DNA of 64,000 nt from the NCBI GenBank assembly GCA_942159475.1, contig OW804095.1, positions 155,078,536 to 155,142,535 on the forward strand, written 5' to 3'. Positions 1 to 11,340 of this stretch are shown here, in pieces. The DNA is from Sthenelais limicola (taxonomy: Eukaryota; Annelida; Polychaeta; Phyllodocida; Sigalionidae). The notes under the pieces are model-generated. The model saw only the letters and a list, made by a program, of their open reading frames with translations. It did no database searches and had not been told where the DNA came from. The position numbers and the translations under genes were made by a program. Positions within the stretch are counted from its first letter, which is position 1. Every line of letters begins with the position of its first letter.

Positions 1-830
1 CATCAGTTGTTTATGTTCCATATCAATATTCTATTACTAGTGTATACTCTCGTATACCCCTGAAGTTCTCTTCATGAAACAATTGAAGAATTTAAAAGAT
101 ACTTAAAAAAGGAATACGACCCGGGTTAGGACAATAGACCCAAGTAGCTAGGGTTAAATGATATATTAGAATAAAAGACAAAGTAGGGCAGTGTTGGCCC
201 TCAGAACGACTAACGATGAAAAATCAAGTAGACTTTACAAATACCATTGTACATATACACTAAGTAGAAGAATCCAGAATAACTGATTCAATTACGTAAA
301 ACAAAGTAGTTGCAGTTCTTGTAAAACTGTAAATAAAGTGAACCTATAGTATAGAATAGGAAGAAAAAAGAGAATTTGAGTCATGGTCTGAAAAATGTTA
401 AAAAAATGCGAAACTGTGTATAGGGCACAGAAATATACTGGGCAACTTGTAAATAAACCAAACTAATGTGAGCGAAGTTAAGTACATAACTACGTACTAA
501 AGGGATAGAACTAATTATATATTAATCCATCCATCCCAAAAATGTAAAAATTATACTTACTTAAGACTAAATATTTTATATTGAATGATTTTACTGTGTA
601 ACAGTAATAACAAATTGTATAACATTAATAACAAATTGATCAAAGCAAATTGTAATTGAAGTACACTGTTTATCTAAAAAGTTGTTTCAACTATCATTGT
701 TTAATATCTTTTTATTAAGGGAACCTGGGAAGACCAACTGAGCTGACAGGATAAACCCTTTTTCTCTGTAACATTATTGTATTATTGTATGTACTGAAAA
801 GAGAAATAAATATTCTTATATATATATATA
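1..830. other. AT-rich gene-free stretch
   Basis: I see no open frame of note, RNA gene or long repeat here. The end of the stretch (about 721-830) has an AATAAA-like signal followed by a (TA)n run, which looks like the 3' tail of an old retroposed element, but no coding remnant supports this. Confidence 0.4.
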
Positions 831-1349
831 TGTATGTTGACACCCATTGTCACTGGTGTTCCAAGGACACTACCCATGCAGGGGTAGCCGGATTCGCAGC
901 CATTGAACGGACAGCAATAAACTGAATTGCGGGGAGTTGGTTTCTCTGAACTTGTTTATTACGTCGAGAGAGCGAATCACTACACATATATAATACTGCT
1001 ATGTACACTCTCCCGCGCACCGTACCCGGGCGATACGGAGCGGCAAGTTTTTTTGTCTACCGAGCACCGCGAAGGCTACTGGTGAACAGTGGTGACGAAA
1101 TTGCCTGAACTTCTGATACGAAAAACGGTCATTTGAATCACGGAGACGAAATATGATATGCTCCGTATTCGCGCTCCGTTTTTGGATGTTGGCCATGGCT
1201 CCTCAATGTCTGTTGGTCTGGTTATGCTTGGACGCACCACGCTTGAGTGGGTGTTATTGCAATGCTTTAACACCTTCAAGAAGCCCATCACAATGGAAAG
1301 TGAGGTACAGCTAAAACCATTTAGCAACCTCACTTAATCTGGGCTGGTG

Positions 1350-1730
1350 AACATGTCTGAAAGCATGTTTGAAGCATGTTCACCTACCAAAATTTATGAT
1401 TATTGTTTGTTTATGGTTGTTCATATTATATAGAAAATGTACTGTAACCATATGGCAACCATAGTGCTTGGATACTGAGCTTCTGGGGTATATAGGAGGG
1501 GTGCTGGGTGAAGTAAGACAGAACTACTCTGAATAGAGAACCACTCTGACTAGAGACCTGCTGCTACTACTTCACCATCACCTTCTCCATGCCTATATAC
1601 TCTAGACTCTGTATCCCATAGTACTTGTTCATTTACTTTGACATTACTTTGGAAATACAGTTTGATTGATATTGGCATTGTGAGTTGTGTTACCTTTACT
1701 TTAGCAGTAAGGCTCGTCGACCAGAGCAAT
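1350..1730 (+). repeat. Possible solo LTR or LTR-like promoter segment
   Basis: The segment has the general build of an LTR. It has a TATA-like stretch (GTATATAGGAGG, near 1489), a pyrimidine-rich leader region and an AT-rich 3' part. I found no second copy, no clear target duplication and no neighbouring gag or pol, so this rests on architecture alone. Confidence 0.2.
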
Positions 1731-2435
1731 AGTTGTTATAGATTAATATTCATTTGAATAAGTAACCTCATTCCTAAGTAATATTTGATTGATATTTAAT
1801 ATAGTCAAAATTACATAACTCTATACGATAACCTTAAAAACACAAGGTTATATTCAATGCAATGTCTTAAGATTTGGTACACCTATTCATATGACTAAGA
1901 GGAATGACTCCTCCAAAAATAGGAACATTCCAACAAAGAGATCTTGTGAATAAATTACTTAAAAATATTGATATATAATAATGATATAAAATACATTTTA
2001 TATCGATTCGAACGACTTGATGCGGCCGACGAAATTAATTTATCACGAAGAAACTAATCGTCCGATTAGCATGGCATCAGCATGGCTGTCTTCCTGACAT
2101 TCATGGGATTCATGGGATAATTTTTATATTCAGATCGGATGCATTTTAAGGGAGTTATGAGCTATCTAAAGTTGAAAGCAATATTCTTGAGGTTTTTTTT
2201 ATATTGTGACAAATTTTCCTGTAACTCATCACACATATACCTGGATATATTCAATATATATTCCTGAAAAAAAATATTCCCTGCTCTTCCTCTCCTTTCC
2301 CGCCCATCTCTTTCTTACTTACTTTCAATTGCAATCCTCCTGTCTGCCTCTCCCCCTCTTTCTCTTTCTGTTCTCTATCTTTCTGTTCTGACACAGTATT
2401 AGCATTCAGATTGATTAGTTGAGGCCATGTTGATA

Positions 2436-2515
2436 GCTGATTCAGTATAGTATAATGGTTAAAGCACTTGCCTGTAAATCATAAGGTTGCTAGATCGAAC
2501 CCAAGCATGGGCAAG
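2436..2515 (+). repeat. tRNA-derived SINE head or tRNA pseudogene
   Basis: A box-A-like run (TAGTATAATGGTTAA, near 2448) is followed at normal spacing by a box-B-like run (GCTAGATCGAACCC, near 2488). This is the order expected of a pol III promoter in a tRNA-derived SINE. Arms of a complete cloverleaf do not pair well, so it is unlikely to be a working tRNA gene. A T-rich stretch follows at about 2516. Confidence 0.45.
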
Positions 2516-2934
2516 TTTTTTTTCTCTGCTTTGTCACATTGTAATGGGTGAGTGCACACTCCTTCACGCACTGCCGCACTCCAGATGCGCCAGATGCGCC
2601 AACTCTTAACGCACCACCGCACACCGGGGATTAAGAGATTTAGCTTTCCCAGGTTATTATTTACCTCGCCGAATACGCTGAGACGAAAAAAATCGTATCA
2701 AAAGTGGGTACAAGAAATTCGTATTCATTTTCGTATCGCGCGGATATGTTGCGCGGGACAGTGTAGTTCTTTCATTTTGTCCTTAAATGAATTAACAGAG
2801 TGAAACAAATATTGATTACATTCAGTTACCTTTACATTAACACATTTCACACATTCAATAGAATTATCTTATCACACTTTCAGGGATTTTGTGTGCAAAA
2901 AGGCCATGCAATATTTACGATATGCGAATGCTGA

Positions 2935-3085
2935 AAACACCAGCCTGCAATAACCATGTCTGAGCATGCAATAACCAACATGTCTGAACGTGCATTGTCC
3001 CTCTCTGAACATGTCTGAACGTGCACTGTCCCTCTCTGAACATGTCTAAACATGCAATAACCAACATGTCTGACCATGCAGACAA
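2935..3085 (+). repeat. Short imperfect tandem repeat with CATGTCTGA motifs
   Basis: Units of roughly 30-35 bp built around CATGTCTGA and TGCA(A/C)T recur about five times. Two copies contain GAACATGTCT (3007-3016 and 3038-3047), a perfect match to the p53-family half-site pattern RRRCWWGYYY. No gene is recognised next to it. Confidence 0.45.
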
Positions 3086-3803
3086 GGATATTCTCCCTGT
3101 CTTTGATGCTAGCCTTGCTAAATTTTACACACTTGAAAAGTTTACCATACATTGACCTGTTGGACTGGAGATTTTACTATATTCTTAAGAGAAATTGGTA
3201 AAATAATGACTTTACTTGGAAGTTTTTCATGCAATATACACAGCACTCTTTGAAAGATTGTGGCCCTGACAGTTTGCAACCTGACACTAAGGGATGTGGT
3301 TGCATTTCTCACCCGGGTCATTTATTGGTAGTCCATAAAACCTTGCTCTCCATGGTCATTTATTGGTCATCCATAAAATGAACTGGCCTCACATGTGTTA
3401 CTTTATGACCCACCCAGCTTAGGAAAAATATCTTGATCAATAATTGATATTCAAACATATTTCAATACTCTAGATTCATATAGCTCATGTTTTATGCATC
3501 ATTTTGCTAGTTTCAGCGTATTTCTGTGACCATTTTAAGTGGAAATATAACTTTTGTTACTGGTGTCACAGTAGGGGAAGCAACAATTAGGAATAAGCCC
3601 CATTCCCCAGAGAATTAAAAGATCAAGTGATTAAAGCTAGGGCATTTGTGTTACAAAAGACACAAGAAAAACATTCATATATTACTATGAAATAGGACGT
3701 TTCATATACTTTTATGTAGCTTTATCAACAGTATTCCAATAATGGAGCTTGGAAAAGCCTAGAATTTAGGCAAATAAATTCAAGGGTTGAAACAATAACA
3801 TAT

Positions 3804-4930
3804 ATATATGGTCGATTCCAGAAATTTTAGTGCGATTTTGAGATTTTTGGTAAAAATAAAAATATTCTTTGAATGTTTCCATACTTGTAAGGAAGAGAGG
3901 AGCTACGTCGGGCTATATGACTGTGAATTTGCCACGACCTGGGTCAATTATTTTTGCAGATACAAGCCTCCAAATCACTGGAGCCTAGTCAATGATTCCA
4001 TACGAATACATGTATATGTATGGAGCGTTTTTTTCCCATCATAATCCAATTTATTAATAATCCTGATATAAAGATGTATACTTTTAATAGCTTTTCTTGG
4101 GAATATATGTTCAAAACATAAGCACCTTTATACAAAGCCCCATAATCGTTTCCAACGAATACACCATTCCATACGAATACACCATTCCATACGAATACAT
4201 CAGTTCAATGATGTATTCGTATGGAATGGTGTATTTATTGCCACATCCTTTCTGAATAAAATACCTTAGCATAAATTAAATTAATAGTAAATCCTTTCAT
4301 CAGGAGACAATGGTTGACAATAAGAATACAAAATTTGTATTTTCCAGCCAGTTTTTGAATGTGTATTCATCGGAATCGTGTATTCGTATGGAGTCTTTTC
4401 ATAAAATTATAATTTACTGATTGAGAAATAAAGTTGGAATCATGAGATTTGTTCTGGATATTAAGCTAACGATTTTAAATGTAAATGCAAAAAAGAGTTG
4501 ATCAAGTATGAAAAGTTTTCTTTTAATAGAAGTTAGAAGATGTATTCGTTGGAACGTTTTATTTTAGCCAAAATAACATTTCTCATCATAAGGGCGAAAA
4601 TATAAGCCAATCTGAAAATTAAAAGAATTGTATTGATAGGGGCAGATATGTTCTTTAATATGGAATATCAAACTCCCTTCAAAAGTAAAAGTTTATTTTA
4701 TTATTTCTCACTTTTATGTGTATTCGTATGGAACGTGAAAATGAAAATGGTCAATCAATGATATGAAAAACTGTTGAAAAAAAATCAAGCGGTATTCAGT
4801 ATTATGCAATATATTCTAAGGAATCCATACATACCATGTGTAAGTTTATACGACCACAACTGTCAACGTTATAGAATAAAACGTGAAAAACATCAAAATC
4901 GCACTAAAATTTCTGGAATCGACCATATAT
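3804..4930. mobile_element. Non-autonomous DNA transposon with 38-bp perfect TIRs
   Basis: Bases 3804-3841 are the exact reverse complement of 4893-4930, giving a 1127-bp element. It is flanked by TA-rich sequence that could include a TA target duplication. No transposase frame is visible; the 78-codon frame starting in the left TIR looks coincidental. Inside, the motif ATTCGTATGGA and its complement recur (near 3997, 4171, 4187, 4215, 4385, 4721), with a diverged form near 4545. The superfamily is not clear; Tc1/mariner-like is a guess from the possible TA target. Confidence 0.75.
4176..4235. repeat. 27-bp perfect hairpin inside the 3.8-kb transposon
   Basis: Bases 4176-4202 pair perfectly with 4209-4235 around a 6-nt loop. 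The stem is made of the same ATTCGTATGG motif that is scattered through the rest of the element. Confidence 0.8.
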
Positions 4931-4934
4931 AGGT

Positions 4935-5900
4935 CGAATGGCCTGAAATATCATCACATGGCCTTGAATCCTGTTGGAATCTTTGAAACGGCCTTGGAAT
5001 GTTTGGAGATTCTCAGTTTCTTACAGAGGGGTGTGTGTGTGAGAGGGGGTGTAAATAGGTTATGAAATAGTTCGTTTATAGTTTATGGCATAAATCTTAG
5101 AGTAAAACATACTTCTACTCTGAGCATAAATGCACCTTCAAGTATCAAAATATGTATCTAGAACACAAACTATTTCATGAAACCTTAATGTACTGATAGC
5201 ACTGACTTTCTGATCTGTATTACCTTATACAACTAAATAATTCTCAGAAGCAGGCCAATATGAATTCAGAGAATATCCCAATGTTACTTTAATCTTTTGA
5301 AGTAAAATCTACAATTGAAAATAGAATATACAATAAAAATGAGTATTAAGGAAAATACTTGGATGCTCTTAAGAGCTCCTTGAATGGTGAGGAGGCATAA
5401 CTAATGCTGTATTTAAGAAAAGTTCAAAACCAAAACCCTTAAATTTAACAAAGAATGTCTAGTCACATATTAAAAATATTATAATTACATATAAAATATT
5501 ATAATTATGTTCCTTGAAATAAAACTTGAAACCGCGCCCCCTCCTTTTGAAAATCCTGGATCCGCCCCTGATAATAGGTTATATCTAGGGACTGAGTGAC
5601 TCACCTTCCTGTGACACATCACATTTCCATGAATGCAAGCAAATTCTTTTCTTCTTTTAAATTTATTTATTCCCCAGTTCAAGAAATTAGCATATTAGAG
5701 AAATGTAATTTATTAAATTTAATATTTGACTGAATAAAACCTTTTTATAAAAAATCATATTGGCACTTAAAATAGTCAATGAAATATGCTGGGACTAGCA
5801 AAATAATGCATACAACATTAAAGTTTCCTTTTAAAAAAATGTTTTCGAAACTTATTTTTATTGCACCTGTGCCTATAGGGTTCTATAAGCAGGAGTAACC
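4935..5900. other. Gene-free interval
   Basis: This interval has AT-rich sequence and no supported gene. A minus-strand frame near 5520-5580 encodes ADPGFSKGG, a peptide I associate with translated repetitive DNA in invertebrate genomes. I treat it as repeat-derived, not as a gene. Confidence 0.4.
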
Positions 5901-5906
5901 ACAAAT

Positions 5907-6143
5907 GGATCAGATTTTCAGAAAATGTACAATTGGCAGCTCTATAGATTTAGTACATTATGCTAAATCAGGCTGCAATTTGGCCAATACTAGGTAAATT
6001 CGAGTATATATGTGGCATTGGATTGACTCTAGCAATGTGTTTGGTTATGTTGAACTGTATTTTGAACTTTATTTTCGTCTGAAATTTGGGTTATTTGAGA
6101 GGATTGGTGAAGTTGAAGTGTACATTTTCTGAAAATCTGACCC
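5907..6143 (+). mobile_element. MITE family A, copy 1 (237 bp)
   Basis: The terminal inverted repeats start GG(G/A)TCAGATTTTCAGAAAA and end TTTTCTGAAAATCTGACCC. The same element recurs at 34161-34395 and 41589-41821. This copy is flanked by AAAT on both sides, consistent with a 4-bp target duplication. It carries no coding capacity. Confidence 0.8.
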
Positions 6144-6257
6144 AAATATGTTGACACATCCCCACACCAAAACACATGTTGGTCAGTGCTTGCATCCCTC
6201 CTGTGTGGTCACCTGAAACCACAGAGGGGGGCAGGATATGATAGGGACGTGTGATAA

Positions 6258-6380
6258 ACTAAATAAAGGATTGCTGGCTTGATGGCCTGATCCATTACAC
6301 CCCTAATAACCCCACTCGTACCTCGTGCGGTTATTGGGGTTAATGGATGGCCATCTTCTCCAGCAATGCTTTATTCAGTA
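6258..6380. mobile_element. Foldback MITE-like palindrome, about 123 bp
   Basis: The left arm (from ACTAAATAAAGGATTGCTGG) pairs imperfectly, at roughly 80 percent, with the right arm (to CCAGCAATGCTTTATTCAGT). The centre is CCCCAC TCGTACC TCGTGCGG. The segment would fold into one long hairpin. Confidence 0.65.
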
Positions 6381-6628
6381 AATATTATCCAACATAGTTG
6401 GTATTGTATACACAATTTTACCTGAGGTATACTCCTGTATAAAGGTATTTTGTCCAGGAAGTATGCGGTACGAGAAACGTGCAGTTGCACAATAATTATG
6501 GGTTGTGACTTAATGCCAGCGCATAGGAATAATTTAATTATAAGTTAATTTGATGGATGGGTTATTTGTTAAGAATACAAATTACTATAAGTAGATAATC
6601 AGTGAGATTGTTTTGATAGCTACTGATG

Positions 6629-6660
6629 CCTTGGTAGCATATATACATGCAAATTAAGTA
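6629..6660. repeat. Left arm of a 32-bp inverted repeat bracketing the Penelope-like element
   Basis: Bases 6629-6660 are the exact reverse complement of 11873-11904. Similarity continues inward with small gaps for about 30 more bases. The Penelope-like element sits between the arms, suggesting it landed inside an older inverted-repeat element. Confidence 0.7.
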
Positions 6661-6710
6661 TGTAAATAATATACAGTGTATCGCTAACTGAATTGCGGGG
6701 AGTTGCGTAC

Positions 6711-6952
6711 ATTTTTTTTACTGCGGCCAGCCATACCAACCACCATTCTGTGCGGCCAGCTACGAGTTGTACCACTACATGTTTTTACAGCTAAGCACCC
6801 CCAAACGCATTGTAATTACCACCTGATGAAGCCCAAACCACAGGGCGAAAGCTTGTGTTAAATAAAATAACAACCACAACATCTCGGGTTTATTCCTACC
6901 CCCGACCACGACCACCAACTCCCACACCGGCTTTACCGATATACCACGATCA
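6711..6952 (+). repeat. 5' terminal repeat (pLTR) of the Penelope-like element
   Basis: This 242-bp repeat matches 11341-11582 at every base I compared. It starts ATTTTTTTTACTGCGGCCAG and ends TACCACGATCA. It contains a hammerhead-like core at 6823-6850. Confidence 0.88.
6823..6850 (+). ncRNA. Hammerhead-ribozyme-like core, 5' copy
   Basis: CTGATGA (6823-6829) is followed by a short stem (GCCC 6831-6834 with GGGC 6843-6846) and GAAA (6847-6850). This is the conserved core order of hammerhead ribozymes, which are known from PLE terminal repeats. Stems I and III are not resolved by eye: stem III would be very short (GC..GU), and stem I pairing is only suggestive. Activity is inferred, not shown. 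Confidence 0.55.
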
Positions 6953-7187
6953 TCCCCCTACCCACTTACTTGTTTACATGGATCGTTGTATCTTAGTAAG
7001 ATCTATCGGGAGCCGGCACGAGAATCAGAGGACTGTGAGGGACTTCTATCTACATCTAGAGTCACCAACCTGAGTTTGCAAGTCCCAGCATCTAAGAACA
7101 GATCCAGTCCCAGGCGGAATTATCTATTCCCCATCTCTTAAGAACGACAACGAGAAATAACATTGATCTCCCATACGGAAAACAACA

Positions 7188-9731
7188 ATGGCGGACAGCA
7201 CGGGCAACACGACGACCGCTACGCCACCTAACGCGGAAGGCGCTAACAACGCCTCCCAGGGAGCGGCTGGTACTTCTAATGCACCAACCGCCCCACAACC
7301 AGACGACGGGCCATCTAACCCGTGAATACCTGACAACATACTGCCTTACTTTAGAATAGCTAGGAAAATGCTACAAACTAAAGTGAAGGCGTGCCACCAC
7401 TACACATATCTCCAAATGTGCATCGATCAGGATCTGACCCCTAGAGGGTTACAAGCAAGGGTACTTTCGCAAGTCCCTGAGCTTGACTATGAGTTCTCCC
7501 TTAAATGGGAGACAGCTCACCAAAACTTCGCAAAATCTCTGACTACCCACCTAAGAGACTACTACCGCGACAGAGAGATCAACACACAAGAAAAAATCGA
7601 TAACTTCAAAAAAACATTGAAGGAACAATGCAAAGACCAGAAAGAAATCTTGGAGTACATCATACGGATGCTCCGAGAAATGGAAGTCAACATGAGGGAA
7701 GAACTGAAGAACAGGAGAACAAAGAAAAGAGGAAAAATAGAAGGTTCAAGAGGTACCAACAATCGGAGGGAGACACCATTGTAAATCTCTCCGACTTTGA
7801 ACTCAACATCAATCACAAAAGTGTCCTAAACAAGGGTTTGAACTTCATCCCAACCCCTTTCAGCACCAACCATATACACAGCCTCAAGGACACATTAATG
7901 TTCAACAGAAGACTCAGATGGAAACACATCTTACAAAACTATCCAGAACAGGACAATAGCAACAGAATCTTCCCCATCGACCACAAAGGATCTATGCCCA
8001 AATACGACCCCGATCCTGAAATAGAAGCCATTACCACTTTCACTACCCAGAAAATGAAAACGACCCCACCACCTTGCCCCAAAAATTCTAATCTCACACA
8101 AGACGAACACACTGCCTTGAAAGAACTAAGAGACAACAAAAGTATAATTATATAAGGGCGGGGCCATAGTTATACAGAACACCACAGATTATGTCGCAGA
8201 AGCAGAACGACAACTCACCAATCCCACCCACTACTGCAGAGTACCCATTGATACTACTGCCAAATATCACAAACAGATTAAAGAAAGAATCACCACCCTA
8301 ACTAGACAGGGAATCCTCCCCCCGGATTCACCAAGAACCCTAATCCCAAGATCTCCCAAAACCGCCCCCTTCTATACCCTCCCCAAAATCCATAAGGAGG
8401 GTAACCCAGGTAGACCGATAGTAGAAGGAATTGACTGTCCAACAGACATAATTTCAGCAGTCATCGACAACATTCTCAGACCCACCATCAAGAAAATACC
8501 CTCATACATACAAGACACCCGCCACTTCCTCCAGATATTGGAACAACACGGATCACTTCATGACGATGAAATCATGACCACGATTGATGTAAGCTCTTTG
8601 TATACTTCGATACCACACAATGAAGGCATTGAAGCGGTGGAGGACACCCTCTATAGCCAACCAAACAACCCCATACCACCAGCAATCATCAGTGAACTAA
8701 CATCCATGGTTTTGAAGATGAACACTATGCAATTCAACAACAGGCACTACCTACAAATCCAAGGCACAGTTATGGGCACTAAGATGGCCCCTAGCTATGC
8801 CAATATATTCATGAGGAAAATAGAGGATGACATGCTATCGAGAACAGCCATAAAACCGGTACTATGGAAAAGATATATAGATGACGTATTCGCCATCTTT
8901 AGGTGCACTGAGGATGAACTCAAACAATTCATAGCAGATATCAACACGTTTCACCCAACAATCAAATTCACCGCTGAATATAGCAGAACTTCTGTGAACT
9001 TCCTAGATGTAAATGTCTACAGAGCCCCAGACAACACCATCCAAACACGACTCTACATCAAACCCACTGACAAGGGGCAATACCTTCATGCAAATTCATA
9101 CCACCCTTCCCACACGATCAACTCTATAGCCTACAGCCAGGCTATAAGGCTACGACTGATTAATTCAGAAATTTCTGAATTCAACAAATCCACCAACCGA
9201 CTACTCAAGGAAAAGGAAAAATTCCTGCAATACAGATGCATGATCGCGTACCGAAAAGCACCAAATTGCAGAGACCTGCCAGTACATTCACCCTACCCAC
9301 ACACACAGAAGAAGAACATCAGCAGACCATGCACCATTCCAGGTTGCAACATTTGCCAATACATCATTTCCACAGATCGAATAATCTCAACAAACAATAA
9401 CAAGAAATTTCAGATAATCAGCCACAATACCTGCGAAACAGGGAATACAGTATACTGTATCACCTGTCCACTAAACACCTGCAAGAAACAATATATCGGG
9501 GAAACAGGTCGCAACATATGCCAATGCATAAGAGAACATATGGGAGACATACAAATGAGGAGAAGGGAGAAACCAGTAGCATACCACTTTGTAGATCATG
9601 ATCTACAAGACAGGGACATACGAGTCACAATTATAGACTCTTCACCAAAGAACACCAACGATCGGATAGAGGAGGCATGGATCCTAATGTTAAACACCAT
9701 CCATCCAAACTGGCTAAACCAACAGTACTAG
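7188..9731 (+). pseudogene. PLE reverse transcriptase / GIY-YIG endonuclease, broken frame
   Basis: An ATG at 7188 opens a frame interrupted by TGA at 7323; the same frame continues from ATG 7368. It shifts near 7725-7745, in an A-rich run, into the frame that ends at TAA 8153-8155. About 11 nt of the usual PLE block (KPADKG) are missing there, after which the original frame resumes to 9731. The last part carries RT motif A (TIDVSSLYTSIP), a motif B region (GTVMGTKMAPSYANIF), the YIDD catalytic box near 8876, a Cys-rich linker (CTIPGCNIC), and a GIY-YIG nuclease near 9452-9540 (VYCITCPL..QYIGETGR). RT and nuclease motifs are intact, but the protein cannot be made as one chain from this copy. 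One-base errors in homopolymers could explain one break. Confidence 0.85.
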
Positions 9732-9939
9732 ATATGGCGGGAAATCACCGCGTGAGGCTCAGAACACGAACCGCTCCCTGGGGAATCCCAGGCCTATGAC
9801 GTCACCACCTAACTACGACCTTCGCTACGCAAGCTGCTTGGTCGGAGAGGTTCGACCTGACACAGATACGCTGAAGTAAATTCAAAACAACACGGCTCTA
9901 CAGCTGATCGGACTCGTAAAATAGAAATCAATAGACAGA

Positions 9940-11157
9940 ATGGACTCCAATATGAACAACAAACCCATCCGGTGCCACATATGCCAGGTCTGGATGTCCA
10001 ACCGGGGAGGCAACTACATCCGCCACCTGAATAAACAACACAGCAGTGGAAATAACCGGGATAAGTACCCTTGCCCACTCTGCCCAGTGTTATTTTGCCG
10101 AAAACAAGAATTCGAAGAACATAATCGGCGCAAGCACGAGGGAAATATCCTGTTACCTATACCAATACTTGAATCAGAAGCTAGTAAAAAGACAGAAAAG
10201 CCCCAGGTCGAATTGCAAATATTGAAAACTTTCAGAACATCTAAACCACCAGCCCTATTTCGTATCTTAAGCGGCAACAACTGTCCATATGTTGTAGGGG
10301 TCATACTAGACAAAAAGAAAACATCCAACGGCCGGGTCAGACACCCAGAGAGCTTCCCTATCGTACGTCCACAGGACCGAATCTCAACTATCAAAAATTC
10401 CAAACCTGAAGCCACTTCATGTCAACCAAATACATCAGGCTACTTCGATCCAACCATCAGGAAACCCAGGGTACAACACACCCCACCCACACCCACCAAA
10501 CGACCACCAAGAATGAAGAGTCCACCCAGAACACCTACCACACACACCAAGCGTATCATGGACATTACATTCGAACCAAAAGCTAAGTTATTCAAACCAG
10601 ACAATAAACCACTGTCAACATGTTTCAGTGGTCTATTTCCTAAGAGCCAACCGAGTCCCCCTATCTGTGCTACAAAACCATTGCCCCCACAAGCAAGACA
10701 TACCACACCTGCCCCTCGAAGCCCATCACCCTCTCCATTCAGGAGGGGACTAACACCATTGACTCTGAGTGACTCCAGCTCAGAGACTGTGTGCCTAGAC
10801 GAAAACCCATGTCAAAACAAAACCAACGATCAGAGACCTAATCCCTCACCCACACCAAGCCCAAGTGAGGACCTAAATCTATCTACATCCTCTGACTCCT
10901 CAAGTGGGGCCACCGCCCTCAACTCGATCCTACAATCAACATCACTCCTCAACATCGACCAGACCCACCCCAATACCAAGCCCGAACCCATGAGAAGTGA
11001 CCAAGGGACACAAACACAAGGAGACCACTCCTTGGCTATAACTAAAAGCAAAGTACTCAACACCATACAAACATTGCTGAACCAGATTGACGATAACATT
11101 GCAAATGAATTTGGTCAAATCCTAATCAATAATGAAATCACTTATTCCCCTAAATAG
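9940..11157 (+). CDS. PLE downstream ORF with two C2H2 zinc fingers
   Basis: This intact 405-codon ATG frame lies 208 bp after the endonuclease stop and before the 3' terminal repeat, so it belongs to the element by position. Residues about 12-34 (CHIC...HLNKQH) and 43-64 (CPLC...HNRRKH) are C2H2-type zinc fingers. The remainder is rich in Pro, Ser and Thr, with no recognised fold, and looks disordered. A nucleic-acid-binding accessory role, similar to a gag or ORF1 protein, is an inference. The usual PLE has a single RT-EN frame, so a separate downstream zinc-finger ORF is unusual. It stays open while the RT frame is broken, which is notable. It could instead be captured host sequence. Confidence 0.7.
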   Translation: MDSNMNNKPIRCHICQVWMSNRGGNYIRHLNKQHSSGNNRDKYPCPLCPVLFCRKQEFEEHNRRKHEGNILLPIPILESEASKKTEKPQVELQILKTFRTSKPPALFRILSGNNCPYVVGVILDKKKTSNGRVRHPESFPIVRPQDRISTIKNSKPEATSCQPNTSGYFDPTIRKPRVQHTPPTPTKRPPRMKSPPRTPTTHTKRIMDITFEPKAKLFKPDNKPLSTCFSGLFPKSQPSPPICATKPLPPQARHTTPAPRSPSPSPFRRGLTPLTLSDSSSETVCLDENPCQNKTNDQRPNPSPTPSPSEDLNLSTSSDSSSGATALNSILQSTSLLNIDQTHPNTKPEPMRSDQGTQTQGDHSLAITKSKVLNTIQTLLNQIDDNIANEFGQILINNEITYSPK

Positions 11158-11340
11158 TAACAAACCTATTATGAAACTAACTATTTGAAATCGTCAAATT
11201 ACCAGACTCTGAATGAACATCGATTTAATAATTCTATCCAACTGATCTCTACTTAATCGCCAAAACTTAGAGAAATTTGTTAAATTGATTTAACTAGTTA
11301 CTTGTTACACATTCTATTCATATTGTATATATGTTAAAAA

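Noticed and set aside
2436..2515. Functional tRNA gene
   Set aside because: Boxes A and B are present but the cloverleaf stems do not pair, so a SINE or pseudogene is more likely.
5485..5682. 65-codon minus-strand frame with ADPGFSKGG
   Set aside because: I associate this peptide with translated invertebrate repeats; no gene context.
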